From: Strix aluco
Lineage: Eukaryota > Chordata > Aves > Strigiformes > Strigidae
Reading direction: 5' to 3'
DNA: 64,000 nucleotides
Assembly (NCBI RefSeq): GCF_031877795.1
Contig: NC_133933.1
Span: 67,472,003 to 67,536,002 of the forward strand
How positions within the stretch are numbered: position 1 is the stretch's first letter; every line of letters starts with the position of its first letter. Positions 9,801-23,300 of the stretch are shown here, piece by piece. The position numbers and the translations under genes were made by a program. The notes beneath the pieces are model-generated. The model made no database searches and was not told where the DNA came from. It was given only the letters and a program-made list of their open reading frames with translations.

Positions 9801-12800
9801 AGGATAACAAATAGAGTTTTTCAAGAATGACCTATAGAGTACAGTATTGTAAAGGTGAAAGCTGTGCTCTTTCTTCTTGGAGTTAGTAATCTCATGTTTT
9901 AGGGGAGATATACCTTAAGGAGTTAGAGAGAAACCCCATTGGAAATTTGTCTTACTCTGGAGTACCTTGCACCCTCTTTTTCAGAAACCTGTGTTGACTT
10001 ACAGTGCATGGGTAGAGGGCTTCTTTGTTTAGTATTTTCAGGTGTGTGTTCCTCCTGCTTGTCTGCCTTGCAAGATTAAGCTACAGAACACTTTCACTTT
10101 GTGAAGATGTAAAATTACTTTTTTTTTGAAGAATGGTAATTTGTCAGAAGCACAGTATCAAGCATTCTGACTTTCGTGTACGATCTCAGAGGGACTGATG
10201 GAAGATAATAAAGATCACAGAATTGGTGACTGAGGAGGATCTGGGTTTTCTAATCTGTAGAGTCACTTGTTTTAGGATAGTTCTCAAGCTAAACAGCTTG
10301 ACTGATGTGCTTGTCTTACAAATATCTCCTTGTAACTTTAATGTTCTATTATATTGGGGAATTACCTTTTCTTCAATTTCTTATGCTCAGGTTTCATGAA
10401 TCAGTGGCCCTTATGTTAATATTTTGTGCTAACACTGTTGTTTGAGGCTATTGAGATAATTCCCCAGAACAGCAATGACTGACTTAGAGTTCATCAAATA
10501 AGACATAATAAAATAGGTTTAGTCTCTTAACCTTTGTTTCTGGAATTTGGCATTGTTGCATTCAGAATTCACGCAGGCTTGGGCTAGAAATTGTCAGTGT
10601 CAGTTTACTGGACTTACAAACATCTTGTGCAATGTGCTTGGGGAGAATCTTGGCATACAAACTGACAAAATCTTCAGAGAGCTGGTGCAGTCACCTGTGT
10701 GAAAGTGAACTTTGCTTGGAAGATAGTCTACAACCGAAATTGTTCTACAGACTTTACAGAACATTTGTGGGTTGTGTATTTATAAACATTTACAGGCACA
10801 CAGAAATGCAGCAAAGTAGTACCAGGGCTCAACTGTATTCTTGCAGTTTATTCCTATTTTTCTTGAAATCATCTAAATTCTATGATGCTAAATTGTGTTT
10901 TGAAGTGATTTATGCCATTATATAGTTTCCTGGAAGTTCTGTGGTTGTGACACACTAATGCAAACTCTTCTCTTAAACCCAAAAGAGCTGTTGTTCTTTT
11001 CAGAACTGATGTTCTTGATTGTAGCAGCTGATGTAAATGTTGTCTGTGGTAAAACGCAGCATGATTCCTACCATGTTAGCTGTTTGTAGAAGCAAAAAAA
11101 CACTATCAGAGAGAAACTGCAAGCTTTATTCTACTCTACATTGTCTCTCAGAATGATTAGGTGTTTTTCACCACCTTTTTCTCTGTACTTCCTGATTATT
11201 TTTTTTTTTCATTTCACTAACAGACACATCAGACACTTGAAATACTGTACTTGCTTTCTGTGATTATGCAGCACTTGCATCCATCACTTATTTTATTTTT
11301 TTGACACCTTCATTCCCCCAGGTGCTGCTGAAACACCACTACTGTTTCAGTAGCATCATCACTGGAGAACCCCTGCTCCAAATGATAGCTTTCATTAATA
11401 CAACAGAAGAAATTATCCTGTGCATTATTCTTGTCCAATTTCGGAGCCAAGGGCAACTACTAAAAAAAAAAGTTTAGTTCCACTGTCAGTGGAACTCATG
11501 TTGAAAGAGCTTTGCATTTCAGCAGCGCTATGTTGCAAGTGATGAGTTGGAGTAAGAAATGCCAAGTAATTTAATAATGCAGATGGTGTGCAGAATAGCG
11601 TTGATGATTACAGACACACTCTCAAGATACCTCACATCCCTGGCATGTCTATTGTGAATACAGAATCTTTGTGTCTGAACGCGTAGTGTATATTGTAACA
11701 TTTAAATGGGGTGGGTTATAAAGCTCCTTTTGACTCTGGGTGTTGATTCTGGATTCTATTAGAAGGCAGCATTAGAAAACAAACAAATGCATGGCACATC
11801 TCCAGCATAAACCAGTATTTCATTCTGAAGCACCTGAATGTGACCTGCATCTACAACAAAAATGAGGAGGAGGAGTCTGGGAAAAAAAAAAACTAATCCT
11901 GATACAAAGTTTCTTTTGTGTGTTCATAGTTAGTGCTAATGGAGAACTTCTTCAGAAGAACTTTATGAAGAAATTGTGAATATGTTATTTCAAATCCCAT
12001 AAATACTTCCATTGCTGGACCAGCTGTAAACTTTATAACCAGATTCCAAGAGTGGTACTGTATGCATAACTTCCATCAGGCTGTCAGTAGGTGACTAGAA
12101 GACTAGTATCGATTTCTGTATGAAGTAGGAGGAGCACAGCAGATAAACCCACTCCATACATGCCCTCCGTGTATGTGGGCTGTGAGACCTGGGTTATCTT
12201 TCAGACTTCTTAGTCACTGGCCTGTCATAGCAGTTTGTGGCTCTGCTGTGCAGCAAGAGCTTCGTTGGGCCTCTCCCCCAACTGAGAGGCTTGTATAGCA
12301 TGGATGCCCTGGACACATGATACTAAGTGTGAATTTCCAGCCATTTCTATAATGTAAATAATATTAAGGATATGCTCTTGCAGTGCTTATTTACTAAATC
12401 TCCCACTGATATCAGTGAGACACCTGGATAGACAGTCCACATCCAGGCTTTTGTTGGATTGTTAGAAGTTACAGGCCTTTGAAATGTTCCCTTCTCTGTT
12501 AAGTGCATCAGGGTGTTAAAGCTAGTTTTCAAATACTATATTTGAAGTGGCAGGAGAAACACAGGTTATAAAAATTATTAGGGTCTCTTAAAATACAGTA
12601 AGGATGTGAGACATCCATATGATCAGACATCTTGAAAGTGTATTCTCCAGTGGAGAAATGAATGGAGCTAGATATATGCTTTTTGACAGTAATGCAGAAG
12701 AAAGCCTGTGACTGATTTTTCTGCAGTTTGCATTTCTATAGCTCTGAACAGGATGTGTCATACAGAAATGACTCCTGAATTTACCGCAGCCATGATAAGA

Positions 12801-15800
12801 ATTTGACTTCTCTTTTTAGTCGCTTTCTAAAGTAAAGAAGCAAAATACAAAAAGCTGTAAATGTAGCACTAGACAACAGAATGGAACAAATTGTGTTAAA
12901 GCCTAAAGTGGAAAATAGAAAAGGTCTTAATACTATCATTTAGCACCATTATCCTCAGTAAACTTTCCAATCTGTTATGGTCTTAAATAAAATTAAGATA
13001 AGCAAGTGAAAGTTTCAGTTTTATAACAGTGCATTTTCTTTTGTTTCAGTAGAGAAAAGCTGAGTTTTAAGTGTATTCTGTAGTGCTAGTCATATAAAAC
13101 TTGTTCCTGTTTTTCCCCAGCCCTTTGGAACAGTCAGTATTTAGAACTGCTGTATTTGCACACATAGGTTACTGCAAGTTGTATTTGTAAATTATACCCA
13201 AAGAAACAAAAAAACCTCAGTGGCTCAACAGATAGGGATTTTACACGTTTGTGGTTAGTAAAATGGCAGTTACTGCTGGGATTCCCATCTTTCTCCATAG
13301 GCTCCCTGCTTCAGATGGTCCACAGTAGTCTCCTGCCACTGATTTTTGTATGGCTTCTCCTGGGGGTTTATATTCAGCGATACAGACACACTCAGAAGTA
13401 CAGCACTTGTTAGAATGAGATCGACATACGAAGCAGCCAGTGAAGTTGTCTTGTACAGCAGAAGGTGTGTGTGACAGATGACAGCAGAATCTGTTTTGAC
13501 AATTGGGGAATTTTCTGGTAATCACTGATGGGTGGATTTCTGTAAGAAGTTTGTAATTGTTTGTATTCCAAGAGAAAATGAACCTCAGGCTGAGCTTGAC
13601 ACACAAGCACAGGCTGCTTCTTTTTAGTGTGTATTACTTTTTTCCTCTGAGACCAAATTTATTCCTTGACTAGAGCAGATATAATATTTCTTTCAGTTAT
13701 GAAGAGCTGCTGATCAACTGCTAACAATGGCATGCCAGAGTTAAATCCCCTTCTAAATCATGTCTGCCTTTATTCATAACCTTTGGGATATGTTCAGTTG
13801 CAGCATGAGGCTTAAAGATTTCCCACAGACTGAGTCATTTGAAGTTAGTGGTAATCTGCACTCTTTCAAATCCCACAAGAAATGTATGTTTTGATTTAGG
13901 AACTAGATACCCTTGTAAAAATTTGGCTTTGCATTTCTCCCTTACTGTAATAAAGTAAATGAGTTGCTCTGGGACTTACTTATTGATGGCATCAGTGGCT
14001 GTCTCTTGCAGAGTACACTCTGGGTGAGTAAGCAGCTGGTGCTTTCGGTGGTGAAGACAGCTTTTCAGTGATGTCCTCACACAAGAGTTATCTGCAGCTC
14101 TTGCAGAGTTTTATCTGATCTTCTTCCCCTTTACACAATACCTGTGTGATACAGGTATAATGCTGCTTTCAGTACAATCTTTCTGGCTTACTAGGGACTA
14201 TAGACTGAAACCTGCAGTCTCTGAAGTGTGAAGATGCAGGTGAAATAACGATCACAAGTTGGAAGCCCACCAGCACCTTCCCATGGTAGATTTGCGTGCC
14301 TCCAACAGAAGTGTGTTCTGCAGTGTGCAAGAGTGCCCAAGTCAGTCCTCTGACCATAGCACAGGAAGCCCTGGGTGTGAACGAGGAAGGCTCAGTGACA
14401 TGCCAAGAGGAAAGGAGCACTTGTACTGCTGTGGGAGTTCACTTATGGTTCTGGAGTGGGGCCCCTCATGCTTGGGATAAATTTATCCAGTTATGTTGAC
14501 ATGGTAGCAAAGTGCTTCATTTAACTCCACTGTAGAGGCACCACCCGTAAGATTAAAAGCTCCTACTCCTTACAGTTACACACACTTCTAAAAGCATGAC
14601 AGTACTGCTTTTTCTCTCTGGAAAAACATCTCTGAGGGGAAACATGCTAGATGTATCCCATAACTTTGTGTCTTATTGGTTTATTACTGCTTTTCAGTGC
14701 AGTATCTAAGATAAAGTTTCCTAGCTTTCCTCCAGGAACCTTATGGGTAATTCATATGAAAAGGATTGAATTTAATCTGAATGTATGTGTGCTGTCCACT
14801 GGTTCTGCTTCCATGTCCTGGCAATAACGTGGCATGCTGGCAAAAGCCAGGTTTTTTGGTTGTGTGCTGCATCCTGTCTTCACTTGCTCCTTGCAGCTCA
14901 TGCCATCAGTGGAAGTGACGTGTGGCATCTGTGGAGAAGGGCAGAAGCTGTTTGCCTCCTGAATGTAATCTTGTCTTCCAGATCACAGTTGGAAATGAGA
15001 AGTTTTTGCCAGGCGGTTGGTGTGAAGAACTGGGAATCCTTCCAAGCCCACTTGGGAGCGGAATTTGGTCAGTTCTGAACACTGTCACCATTCCTGGGTC
15101 AAGTGCAATTGCAAAAGGCTTAGTGACACTGTCCCACTCACTTTCACTAGAAAAGAAGTGGTTGTTACCTGTGTAAATAAACTGAAGTCCTGTTTGTTTA
15201 TGTTCTCTGTTTCCTTGAGGTCAGTTTCAATTTTTGTTTTCTGCAGAGCTGAACTCCACTGGTACTTCACATAATAATAAATATACTTCATATGATACTT
15301 TGAGTCCTTTAACATGTAGCTGCTTATGAGGGCTTTCAGTGATCTTGCAAATCCTGTAAACTGCTGTGCAGAAACTATTTTCCTTCCTTATGTTGACAAA
15401 ACTTATTTCAGGAGGTAAACTTGCCTGATTAATTCGTTCAATATTTGTATATTTACATATCAAGACTGTTAAGCCAGGGCAACTCTACCTTCCACAACTT
15501 TTTAGTGAGTGTATGTTAATTAGGAGAGGAGCAGAACTTCTTAAAGATTTGTGTAATTTTTTACTTTGAGACTGTGTAACTCAAAACCTTGGTGGTTCTA
15601 GTTTCATATTATTTCTGCTGGAGTTTTTTATTCCTCGTATGTCTTTCAGGGTTGTCACTGAATTTGGGAGTTTTCCTGATTTATTAACAAGGAGTAACAA
15701 CTCTGGGTATAGTGACTGTCGCACATACGAAGCATAGGAGAGCTTGCTGGGCAAATCAGGAAAAAAGTGGCACTTCTAAAATATCCTGTACAGTTATACC

Positions 15801-15819
15801 ATTGCTGTACAAACCAGGA

Positions 15820-15844
15820 TTTTTTTTTTTGGGGGGGGGGGGGG
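15820..15844. repeat. T11-G14 compound homopolymer
   Basis: T11 (15820-15830) runs directly into G14 (15831-15844) in intron 1. Confidence 0.9.
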
Positions 15845-18800
15845 AGAGCATGTTCCCTAGTGCTGCAGCCCTAAATGAAGAACTGAAGAAAAGGCATTAC
15901 ACTTGTGAGAGCAGGCTGATGTGGCCCATGCTTTGAGGAAGTGCTGGGATCTTGAAGCACTGCCTGCTTCTGACCTGTTCTTGAAGGATTATGTCCTTTC
16001 CTACCTCTAAATCAGAGTGAGCAGAGGACTTGGTTTTTTTCTTCTTCTACTTGCTCTCACAGACCAAAGGTGACACATGGGTACCCTGACTGGCTACAGC
16101 CATAGGTGGCCATCTGTGGTGGTGAAGTCTGAACTTCACATGGCATTGCTGAGTTCAGGCCTGTAGCTGGAGAGAAGGTACTCCCTCAACCTCTCAGCAT
16201 GAGGGAGGAAGCCCTCTGGCCTGGGCTAGAGCTGGGGATAGGTGGTGTGCACTGGGTTCTGGACAAGCCTTCTCCTAGGCTGGACCCTCTATGGGCAGCC
16301 CTGTCCAGGGTTAAGACTGCACAATGCAGCCCAGCCCAGCTGTGCTAGCAGCTTTTTGCTGGACCAGTCTCGGGGTGTATGGAAGAACTCTCTGTTTGCA
16401 GCTGACTTTTCAAGTGTCTCATGGGCTGAATTATCTGCCACTCAAAGAGCTTGTATTGAAGCTTTACTGGGATGCATTTATTTCTTTGAGGCTTAATAGC
16501 AACAGAAGTTTGTGGAAGTCATTAAGTGTGAAGTGGTTTTAACTTGATTTAAATACCTCAACACACTTGAGTGTATTTCTGTTTTGTGGAAAATGGAGAA
16601 AGCGTTAAAAGAATGCATTCTAAAAGTGTTCCACAAAAGAAGCAAGAAAATAAGTATTCTTGCCAGTAATTCTGTTACCAGAATCCATGATCTCCCTTTT
16701 CCAGCTGATGCAAGAAGGCCAAAATGCAATGAAAGCACTAGGAAAATAGACTAATCTAAAGCAAGAGCTTCTGTAACAAACCCTGCCAGATGGGTGTGAA
16801 ACTGGAAAACTTCCAGTCCCTTTTGTTGCTTAACTGCTTGCATTTTGGTCTGTTTTCTGCAGTGTCCCAGAAGTGTCTCTGAATGATCAGTGTGTTGACA
16901 ACCTGATATTTAGTCTCTATTTCTTCTCTGTTCAAGTACTTTAATAGTAGCTCCAGTGGAAAAATTTCCTGGTAGGCAGACTTCCCAAGTCTTAGTGGAT
17001 TTCAGTTTATGCTGTGGCTGGTTGCAGGCTGGCAGGTGCCTATCTTCAGGATTTAATTCGGTTCATAAGAAATAATTTATTTTTTATCCATTATGAATTG
17101 AAGCTATTGATTTAGAGCTACTGCCATAGTAATTTCTAGCAGAACTTTTGCAGTAGAACTGTCTCAGACTTTCAATGCTAAAAGGCCTAGCTGACGTGGC
17201 ACATTTTCAAATAACCTTTAATGCTGATAAATAAATACGAGTAAGGTGACAGTTACTGCAATATACATATCAGTATCAGAAAAGAGAATTGTCTTACTGC
17301 TAAGAGTATACTGCTGCCTCTCTCTAGCTGTAGTGCTAAGTAGGGTAAGAAGATCATAAAATCCATTTTTGTATGCACTTACTCTCAATAAATAGGACTG
17401 TTGGAAGAGTTGAGTATATTGTATCCCTTTGAGGTGCAGTCCTGTGGCAGCTGAAGCAGATGAAAAACTGAACTAATACACTTCTCCCTGGCGCTTCTTT
17501 CAGTGTTCAGAGAGTTACATGATGAGGTAGGTCAGGGAGCTGCCCTGAGTGCTAACTCACCCCTTAATTTCTCTCTGGTTAGCTTTCTGCTGAGTAAGTT
17601 CTCTGAGCTGAGCAGGCGTTCCACAGGACAGACCAAAAGCAGGACTGCAGCAACCTGAGTTGAGATTGCCTAAGGGTGTGGTTTTGTGTTATTCTTGATC
17701 CTGTCTCGTTGTGGGTTGCCTCATATCCCTTCCTCTTCTGGTAAGGGTGGCTAAGGAGTGTATTTCATCTTATCTCTGCCAGCTGTTTGTGCTCTCAGCC
17801 TGTTGTATTTCAGAAACTTTCTGTTTATGGGAAGGCTTGAAAACATTGTTTGGGTTTTGCTCTGGATTGGAACAAAAACTTCAAGATATCTCATCAGCTG
17901 AAAGTTCAAAGATTCTGCCACTCAAGTTGAAATTTGTGATCGCATCTCTGCTAGCAAGAGAGAGCGTTCATGAATACCTGAATTCAGTTGCCTGTGCTGT
18001 TAAGTTATCGCTTCTGGTATGCTTTTGGCCTGGGCCAACTACTACAGTCTCAGTAGCATTCCCAGTGGCCAGTCTGAAAGTAGCAACCTGCGGCTAGGAG
18101 AACTTAAGGTGGATGTAAGTCATTCCAGGCCACTTGGTCCTTATGCAGAAGTGGAGCCATCAGTCAGCACTGTTTTATTGGTTTCCTAGTTTAGGTGTAA
18201 CAAGTGTGCTTCTTTGAAGAGATTTGAAGCTTTTGTTGACAGCTGAGGATGTAGTGAGTTGTAGTGCCATATCTATTCAGGGAGGTAGGTTAAGGATATT
18301 GCATCTGTGAATGCACAATTCCAACAGCTGTCTTAGCCTCCAAATCCACAGTACTTCTCCAGGCCCTTAGACTGAATGAAGGGCAGTGGGTAGCTATTGC
18401 AAGTCTTAGGCCTCAATAGTCGTCAAGCATATAATCTGCTAATATGCGCTGTCTGTTGAAAAGGAATCTTTCTAAAGAACACCTTCTAGAACTAGATTGC
18501 AATTACAGAGTCTGTGCATCTTTCCCAGCATGGGTCATCACTTCCTTTGTATCTGCATGTAACATGCAAAAAGTCATGACTGAATATGATGTAAAAATTT
18601 TATTTTCCATTTTAGTACATGTGGACTTTCAGTCCAACTATAAGGCATAACTGAGAGAGCACATCTCAGTTCCTGTTTTGATAAAAGATATAATATTTTT
18701 CAGTGATTAATTTCAGCATAACTGCTCTGTATTACTGCAGTTATACTGAAAAGTCTTCAGTGTGAAAAATGAAGAAGGTTGACTGCAAAAGAAACAAATG

Positions 18801-19989
18801 AGGTTTCAGGAGCTTAATTTGTATTCATACTGTTGTAAATGATTTGTTCAATGCTGGCAAAACTGGTTCCTAGGTTTCATGGTTTAATGTGCTGGCCTTC
18901 ATATCCAGGTATTTTTGGACAAATCTCAGTGTTCCTCAAAGTGAAGGAGTGGTTGCTCTGCTCAGAATGAATGTAGGTGGTGGCTGTTGTCACTTTTTTT
19001 TTTGTCTCGGATGTTTCTTAATCCTAAATGATTCTCTTTCTCCTTTAGAAGTTGAAGAGGCTGAAGCATGAGAATTAAAGTGTTAATACTGTACAAATAC
19101 AAACTGAGATGCATTTCTTACCAGCTGTGTCAGTTATTTAATTTGTGTAAAGCTGAATATCTATTTCACTGGCAATTATTCAAAGACTTGCATCTGTGTA
19201 GCTTTCCTATTCACATCAGTAATTGTTGCAGGAAAAAAAGAATTCTATTTTTATCATAAATGACTGTTATCTTACCATTTCATCGCTTAAGCTTGAATGG
19301 AGCTTGAAGCCTATGTTGAATCTTGCAGTTCAATCTTGCATACTGAGTTATTTTAGTTAATTGATACCAGGCCGCTTGGAATACTAATTGAATTCCAGAA
19401 ATTACTTGGAATGAGAACATTTTTACTTGTACATGGAATACAGAACGAATAGAAGTATAAGATAAAATAAACCGTGTTAATATGCAAAGGGTCATTCCTA
19501 CCATTTTGGCTCTACTAACCTATTGCCAGTCATTAAACATTCTCTTGAACGACTGATTTAGCCAGTTGGAATTGATGAATTCATAAGCTGCTTCTAGTAT
19601 AATTTTCTTTGTTCAGTTGTGGACTAGCTAGTGTGAGTTTTTGCTGTCTGCTGTGATTCAAGAAATCTGGGTGATGGATTAGTTTGTAGTCTGTTTTTTC
19701 AAGTGAGATGTTTGACTGTGTACCTATTCTTTTTGTCCTTGTTCTTAAAAATATGATGCTATGCAAGACACTTGAAATGTGTAACGTCATTTGTAGCTAT
19801 GGTGCTAGTTCTGTTTCAAAAACTGCTACTGGAACAATAATTTTTTTTTCTAAACATGTCCATATATAAATACTTCAGAATCAAATTCAACACTTAAAGT
19901 GCTCCAATTGTTCTATCTTGAAGTCGCTTCTACCAGCTATGATGCTGGCCATTCTCGTTTGTGCACCTACTCGTGGATTTCATCTGTAG

Positions 19990-20170
19990 ATCCTAAAGCA
20001 CTTTATAGAGAGACCAAATAGCCAGCTCATCATTTTAAGGATAGTGAAACCAGAAGGATAGAGAGTAAAGTGACTTGCCTGAGGCCTGGCAGTAGACTAG
20101 CTAGAGCTGGGAAGAGAACTGGGTTGAGAACTGGGTTTTCTGAGTTTGTGAGCTGCAGGTTAGATCAGAT
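19990..20170 (-). mobile_element. Ancient MIR-type SINE relic
   Basis: On the + strand it reads CTAAAGCACTTTATAG, then CATCATTTTAAGGATAGTG..., then AAAGTGACTTGCCTGAGG, then AGCTAGAGCTGGGAAG and GAACTGGGTT. These blocks follow, in order, the reverse complement of the MIR consensus from its 3' part (AAAGCGCTTAG) through the conserved core (CCTTGGGCAAGTTACTT) toward the tRNA-like head. It is strongly diverged, as expected for an amniote-age copy. Assigned from memory of the consensus; edges are approximate. Confidence 0.65.
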
Positions 20171-23100
20171 GTGCTGCTGCTGTGATCATTGGTGATTAAG
20201 ATAAGACTCATTTCTGTTAAGAGCATCTATGGTCCTTAACATCAAATCAGAAGAAAAGTTTTAACTCTTACACAGTGGTTGGATGTTAGAGTCTACTGCA
20301 GTAATTCTAAATCAGTGCTGTAGCAAAATAGAAGCAGCTTTTGCTACTGGAATCATGCAAAGATGGTTTGCCTTTGGAAGTAAAGTTTGAGCGTTTGTGT
20401 GTTCATATAGAGAGTGACAAGCAACATTAAGTCAAGGCTGTTCTTTTTTCTGTAAAACTGAATTGAATGAGAATGAAATCATAGCTGTCGCAGGCCACCT
20501 GGAGTTACCATTAACAAAGCCAAATGGGGACCTGCTTATCAGACCTGTTTGATCTCGTTTTGCAGCAATTAGCAGCCATCATGTCAAGCGTTAAGAATTT
20601 AACTCAGATGAGTCATATCCGTTCTCTGTTGTGGGATTCAATAGTGCAGTTACTTGTGAGGCTGGGCAGCCGGTGCTGCCTTAGTGGCAGATGGTGTGGT
20701 GGTGTGAGCAGCAGTCATTTTAGGTGTATATATAGTATTTTCTGTATTGGTTTGCAAAAAAAAATAGTTGCTTCTCAGGAAATTTGAGTGTGAAAATCCA
20801 GGAACTTAAATACTAAGTAACTTAATATGCGCACACGCAGCTATTTCGGTTGAGCAACTAGTGTAAAGTTTTGTCCTCGGTAAAAATAAGGCATGTATCT
20901 CTTCCTCTCACCTTTACTGATACTCTCATCCTGATAGGCTTGCTATGTGATCTGTGGATCTGTGCTCCAGTTGGCTACAGCAGAGAGTCATATCTCAAAT
21001 TCTGAGATTAATTTCAAACTTGGATCTATCTAAAAGGGAGATGAACTTAAGCTGAATAAAGCAGTCTGGATGAACCTGTGTCTGTCTGAATGTAAAGATA
21101 CTCTGGTTCTAATAAAGCTGTTATGCCACCAGTTCCAAACATCCAGTGATCATACACTGTGTGCCTAAATTAATCTGGATCAGAATCACAACTTGCAGGA
21201 AAAATTAGTATACTTCAGCTTTGAGTATGTATTCTAATTTAATTTAAATTTTGTAAGCTTAATGGTCTCAAAATTTCATGTTTTCCTAGATGAGGACTAC
21301 AATTTATTTTATTTTATCCAAAACTTTTGTAATTATTGTCCTCAGGAACCGGTGAGAGATGAGGTTTACAAAAGGACAGCCATTCCAGACTTCCTCGTAG
21401 GTAGCAATAATACTTGCACTGTAATCAAACTTGTATGTCTGCAACTATATAAGGCTGCAACTTTGCTTCTTTCTGCTGGAAATAAACTCATCCTTATTAG
21501 CTTCTAACAAGGGCTTTAAAATTTTTAAAAGGATTTGAGGCTTTTGTGTCACAGGGCAAGATTACTTAAATCCACGCTGTGGAGAACTTTGCAAAGCGGG
21601 ACACTGATTCCAGCTACATCTTCTGTGAATTGCTGCGAAAAAAGTAAGTAATAGTGCTGTGTGCTGCATTAGTGACGTATGTCAGGTTCTGATGGAGGAT
21701 TGTTTTTAAAATTTCTGACTCTAGTCTCATCTTTAAATTTGAGAATTTATTTTCAATATGAAGTAGATACTTTTATGCAGTGTTTTTGGTGGAACCCAGG
21801 GGATCTTTCAAATGAAGTGTAATCGGGTCTGCAGTGTTTACTCTGCACTTGCCCTGTGTTGACTGAAGTAAATTGGTGTGACTCAGTGATGCAGATGGTA
21901 CAAAGGATTCAGATTTTTCCCTGCTAAATTGCAGGGAGGGCTGCATGCAAAACTTGTCCTTACAACTTACAGATCAATAAGATCTGACCAAATCCTGGGA
22001 GGATTGTCCTACCTACTTTCAAATCATATTTGACTTGTGAAACCTTAGTACTAGTCTTAAGTGGAAAACGCAGCTTAACTGTAATTCTGTAGCTTGCTTT
22101 TGTTGATGAAAGACAGTGGTGGTGGCTTCTCTTTTCTTTTCAATTTTTATTTTTTCTTTTTAAAAGGAAGAGCTGGAAATGGATAAGGTATATGAGGAAT
22201 GGGAGCAGAGACTGGCATATCTTTCTGTTTTTCAATGATTTATTTGAAATGGGACATAAATAGGCTCTGTAAGGTGCAGATGAGTAGGAAAATTTAGAAA
22301 TCATACTTTGAATTTAAACAGTGAATATTTAGGACATTGCATGTATACAATAAATCGTAATAAATTCATGTGCTAGAGATGGTGAATTTATTGTTGTACC
22401 TGTAGAGAAAGAACATGCTTTGCTACCTGGAAACCTGTGAGGATTGAAGTAATTGATAAACTAGTGTTTATATGGGTTTATTTTTGGGTAATATTGGTCC
22501 ATGTGGTCACTAGACTGATTTTAGAAGCAAATTAATAGACAGACACAAAAGGTCTAAATGCTGCTGGGCATGCTAATAAATCTTCTGATCTATTAGGATG
22601 CCTAACATAGGTTACTATTATGAATAAATTTCTGAAAGCCTCATGGGAGTGATAAAGCAAAATAGCAGAAGTTACTAGGAAAGAAATAGAGGAAGAACTA
22701 GAGAAGTCACTTGCTGTGTAAATCTGTGATGTGTGATATCTTTCTTATTGCATGTGTTCTGCTCATCTCACTTCAAGAACTGATTTTGTAACTTGGTGGA
22801 AGACACAGACAAGGGAAAAAGGATTATCAGAAGCATTCATGGGATTGTTTCCATGCAGATGGAGACTGAATAGATACTGTGTCTTAAGAAGGAAGACAAA
22901 GGGAAAGGTGACACAATTTAAAATGAGGAATGGGAAGGAAAGAGTGATTAAGTTAACAATTACTTTTAATTTTTGCCCTTCTAGCTCTTACCTGCAAGCA
23001 ACTTTAGAAGAAGCTAAAAGAAGAAGCACTTTTCCATACAAGTACATAGTTAAATAGACTTCAAAAGAACTAAAATTTGTTAGGAATAGGTTTGCTGAGA

Positions 23101-23221
23101 CTTATTATGTGTGGTGGACACATGACTCAGAAGCTCTTCAGGGTGTTGAATTTCCAGAAGCTTTAAGGATGTACCAGGTAGCGTTGCTGTTGCTCTGTTT
23201 CTTTTCTTTTCCCCTAATAAC

Positions 23222-23300
23222 CGCTGTTGGCAATGGTAGAGATAAGATACTGCACTAGATGGACTGTTTGATCCAACTTAATGTTGCTGCCCATAAGACC
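23222..23300 (+). mobile_element. Possible old CR1-type 3' end
   Basis: Contains GATACTGCACTAGATGGACTG, TTTGATCCAACTTAATG and CCATAAGACC, which resembles the old CR1/L3-type 3' sequence around GGGCTAGATGGACC, TTGGTCTGACCCAGTATG and TTCTTATG. Strongly diverged, and assignment is from memory. Confidence 0.4.

Noticed and set aside
13241..13606. Cysteine-rich 121-codon antisense open frame
   Set aside because: The cysteine spacing fits no domain I know, and the frame is within chance length for this window.
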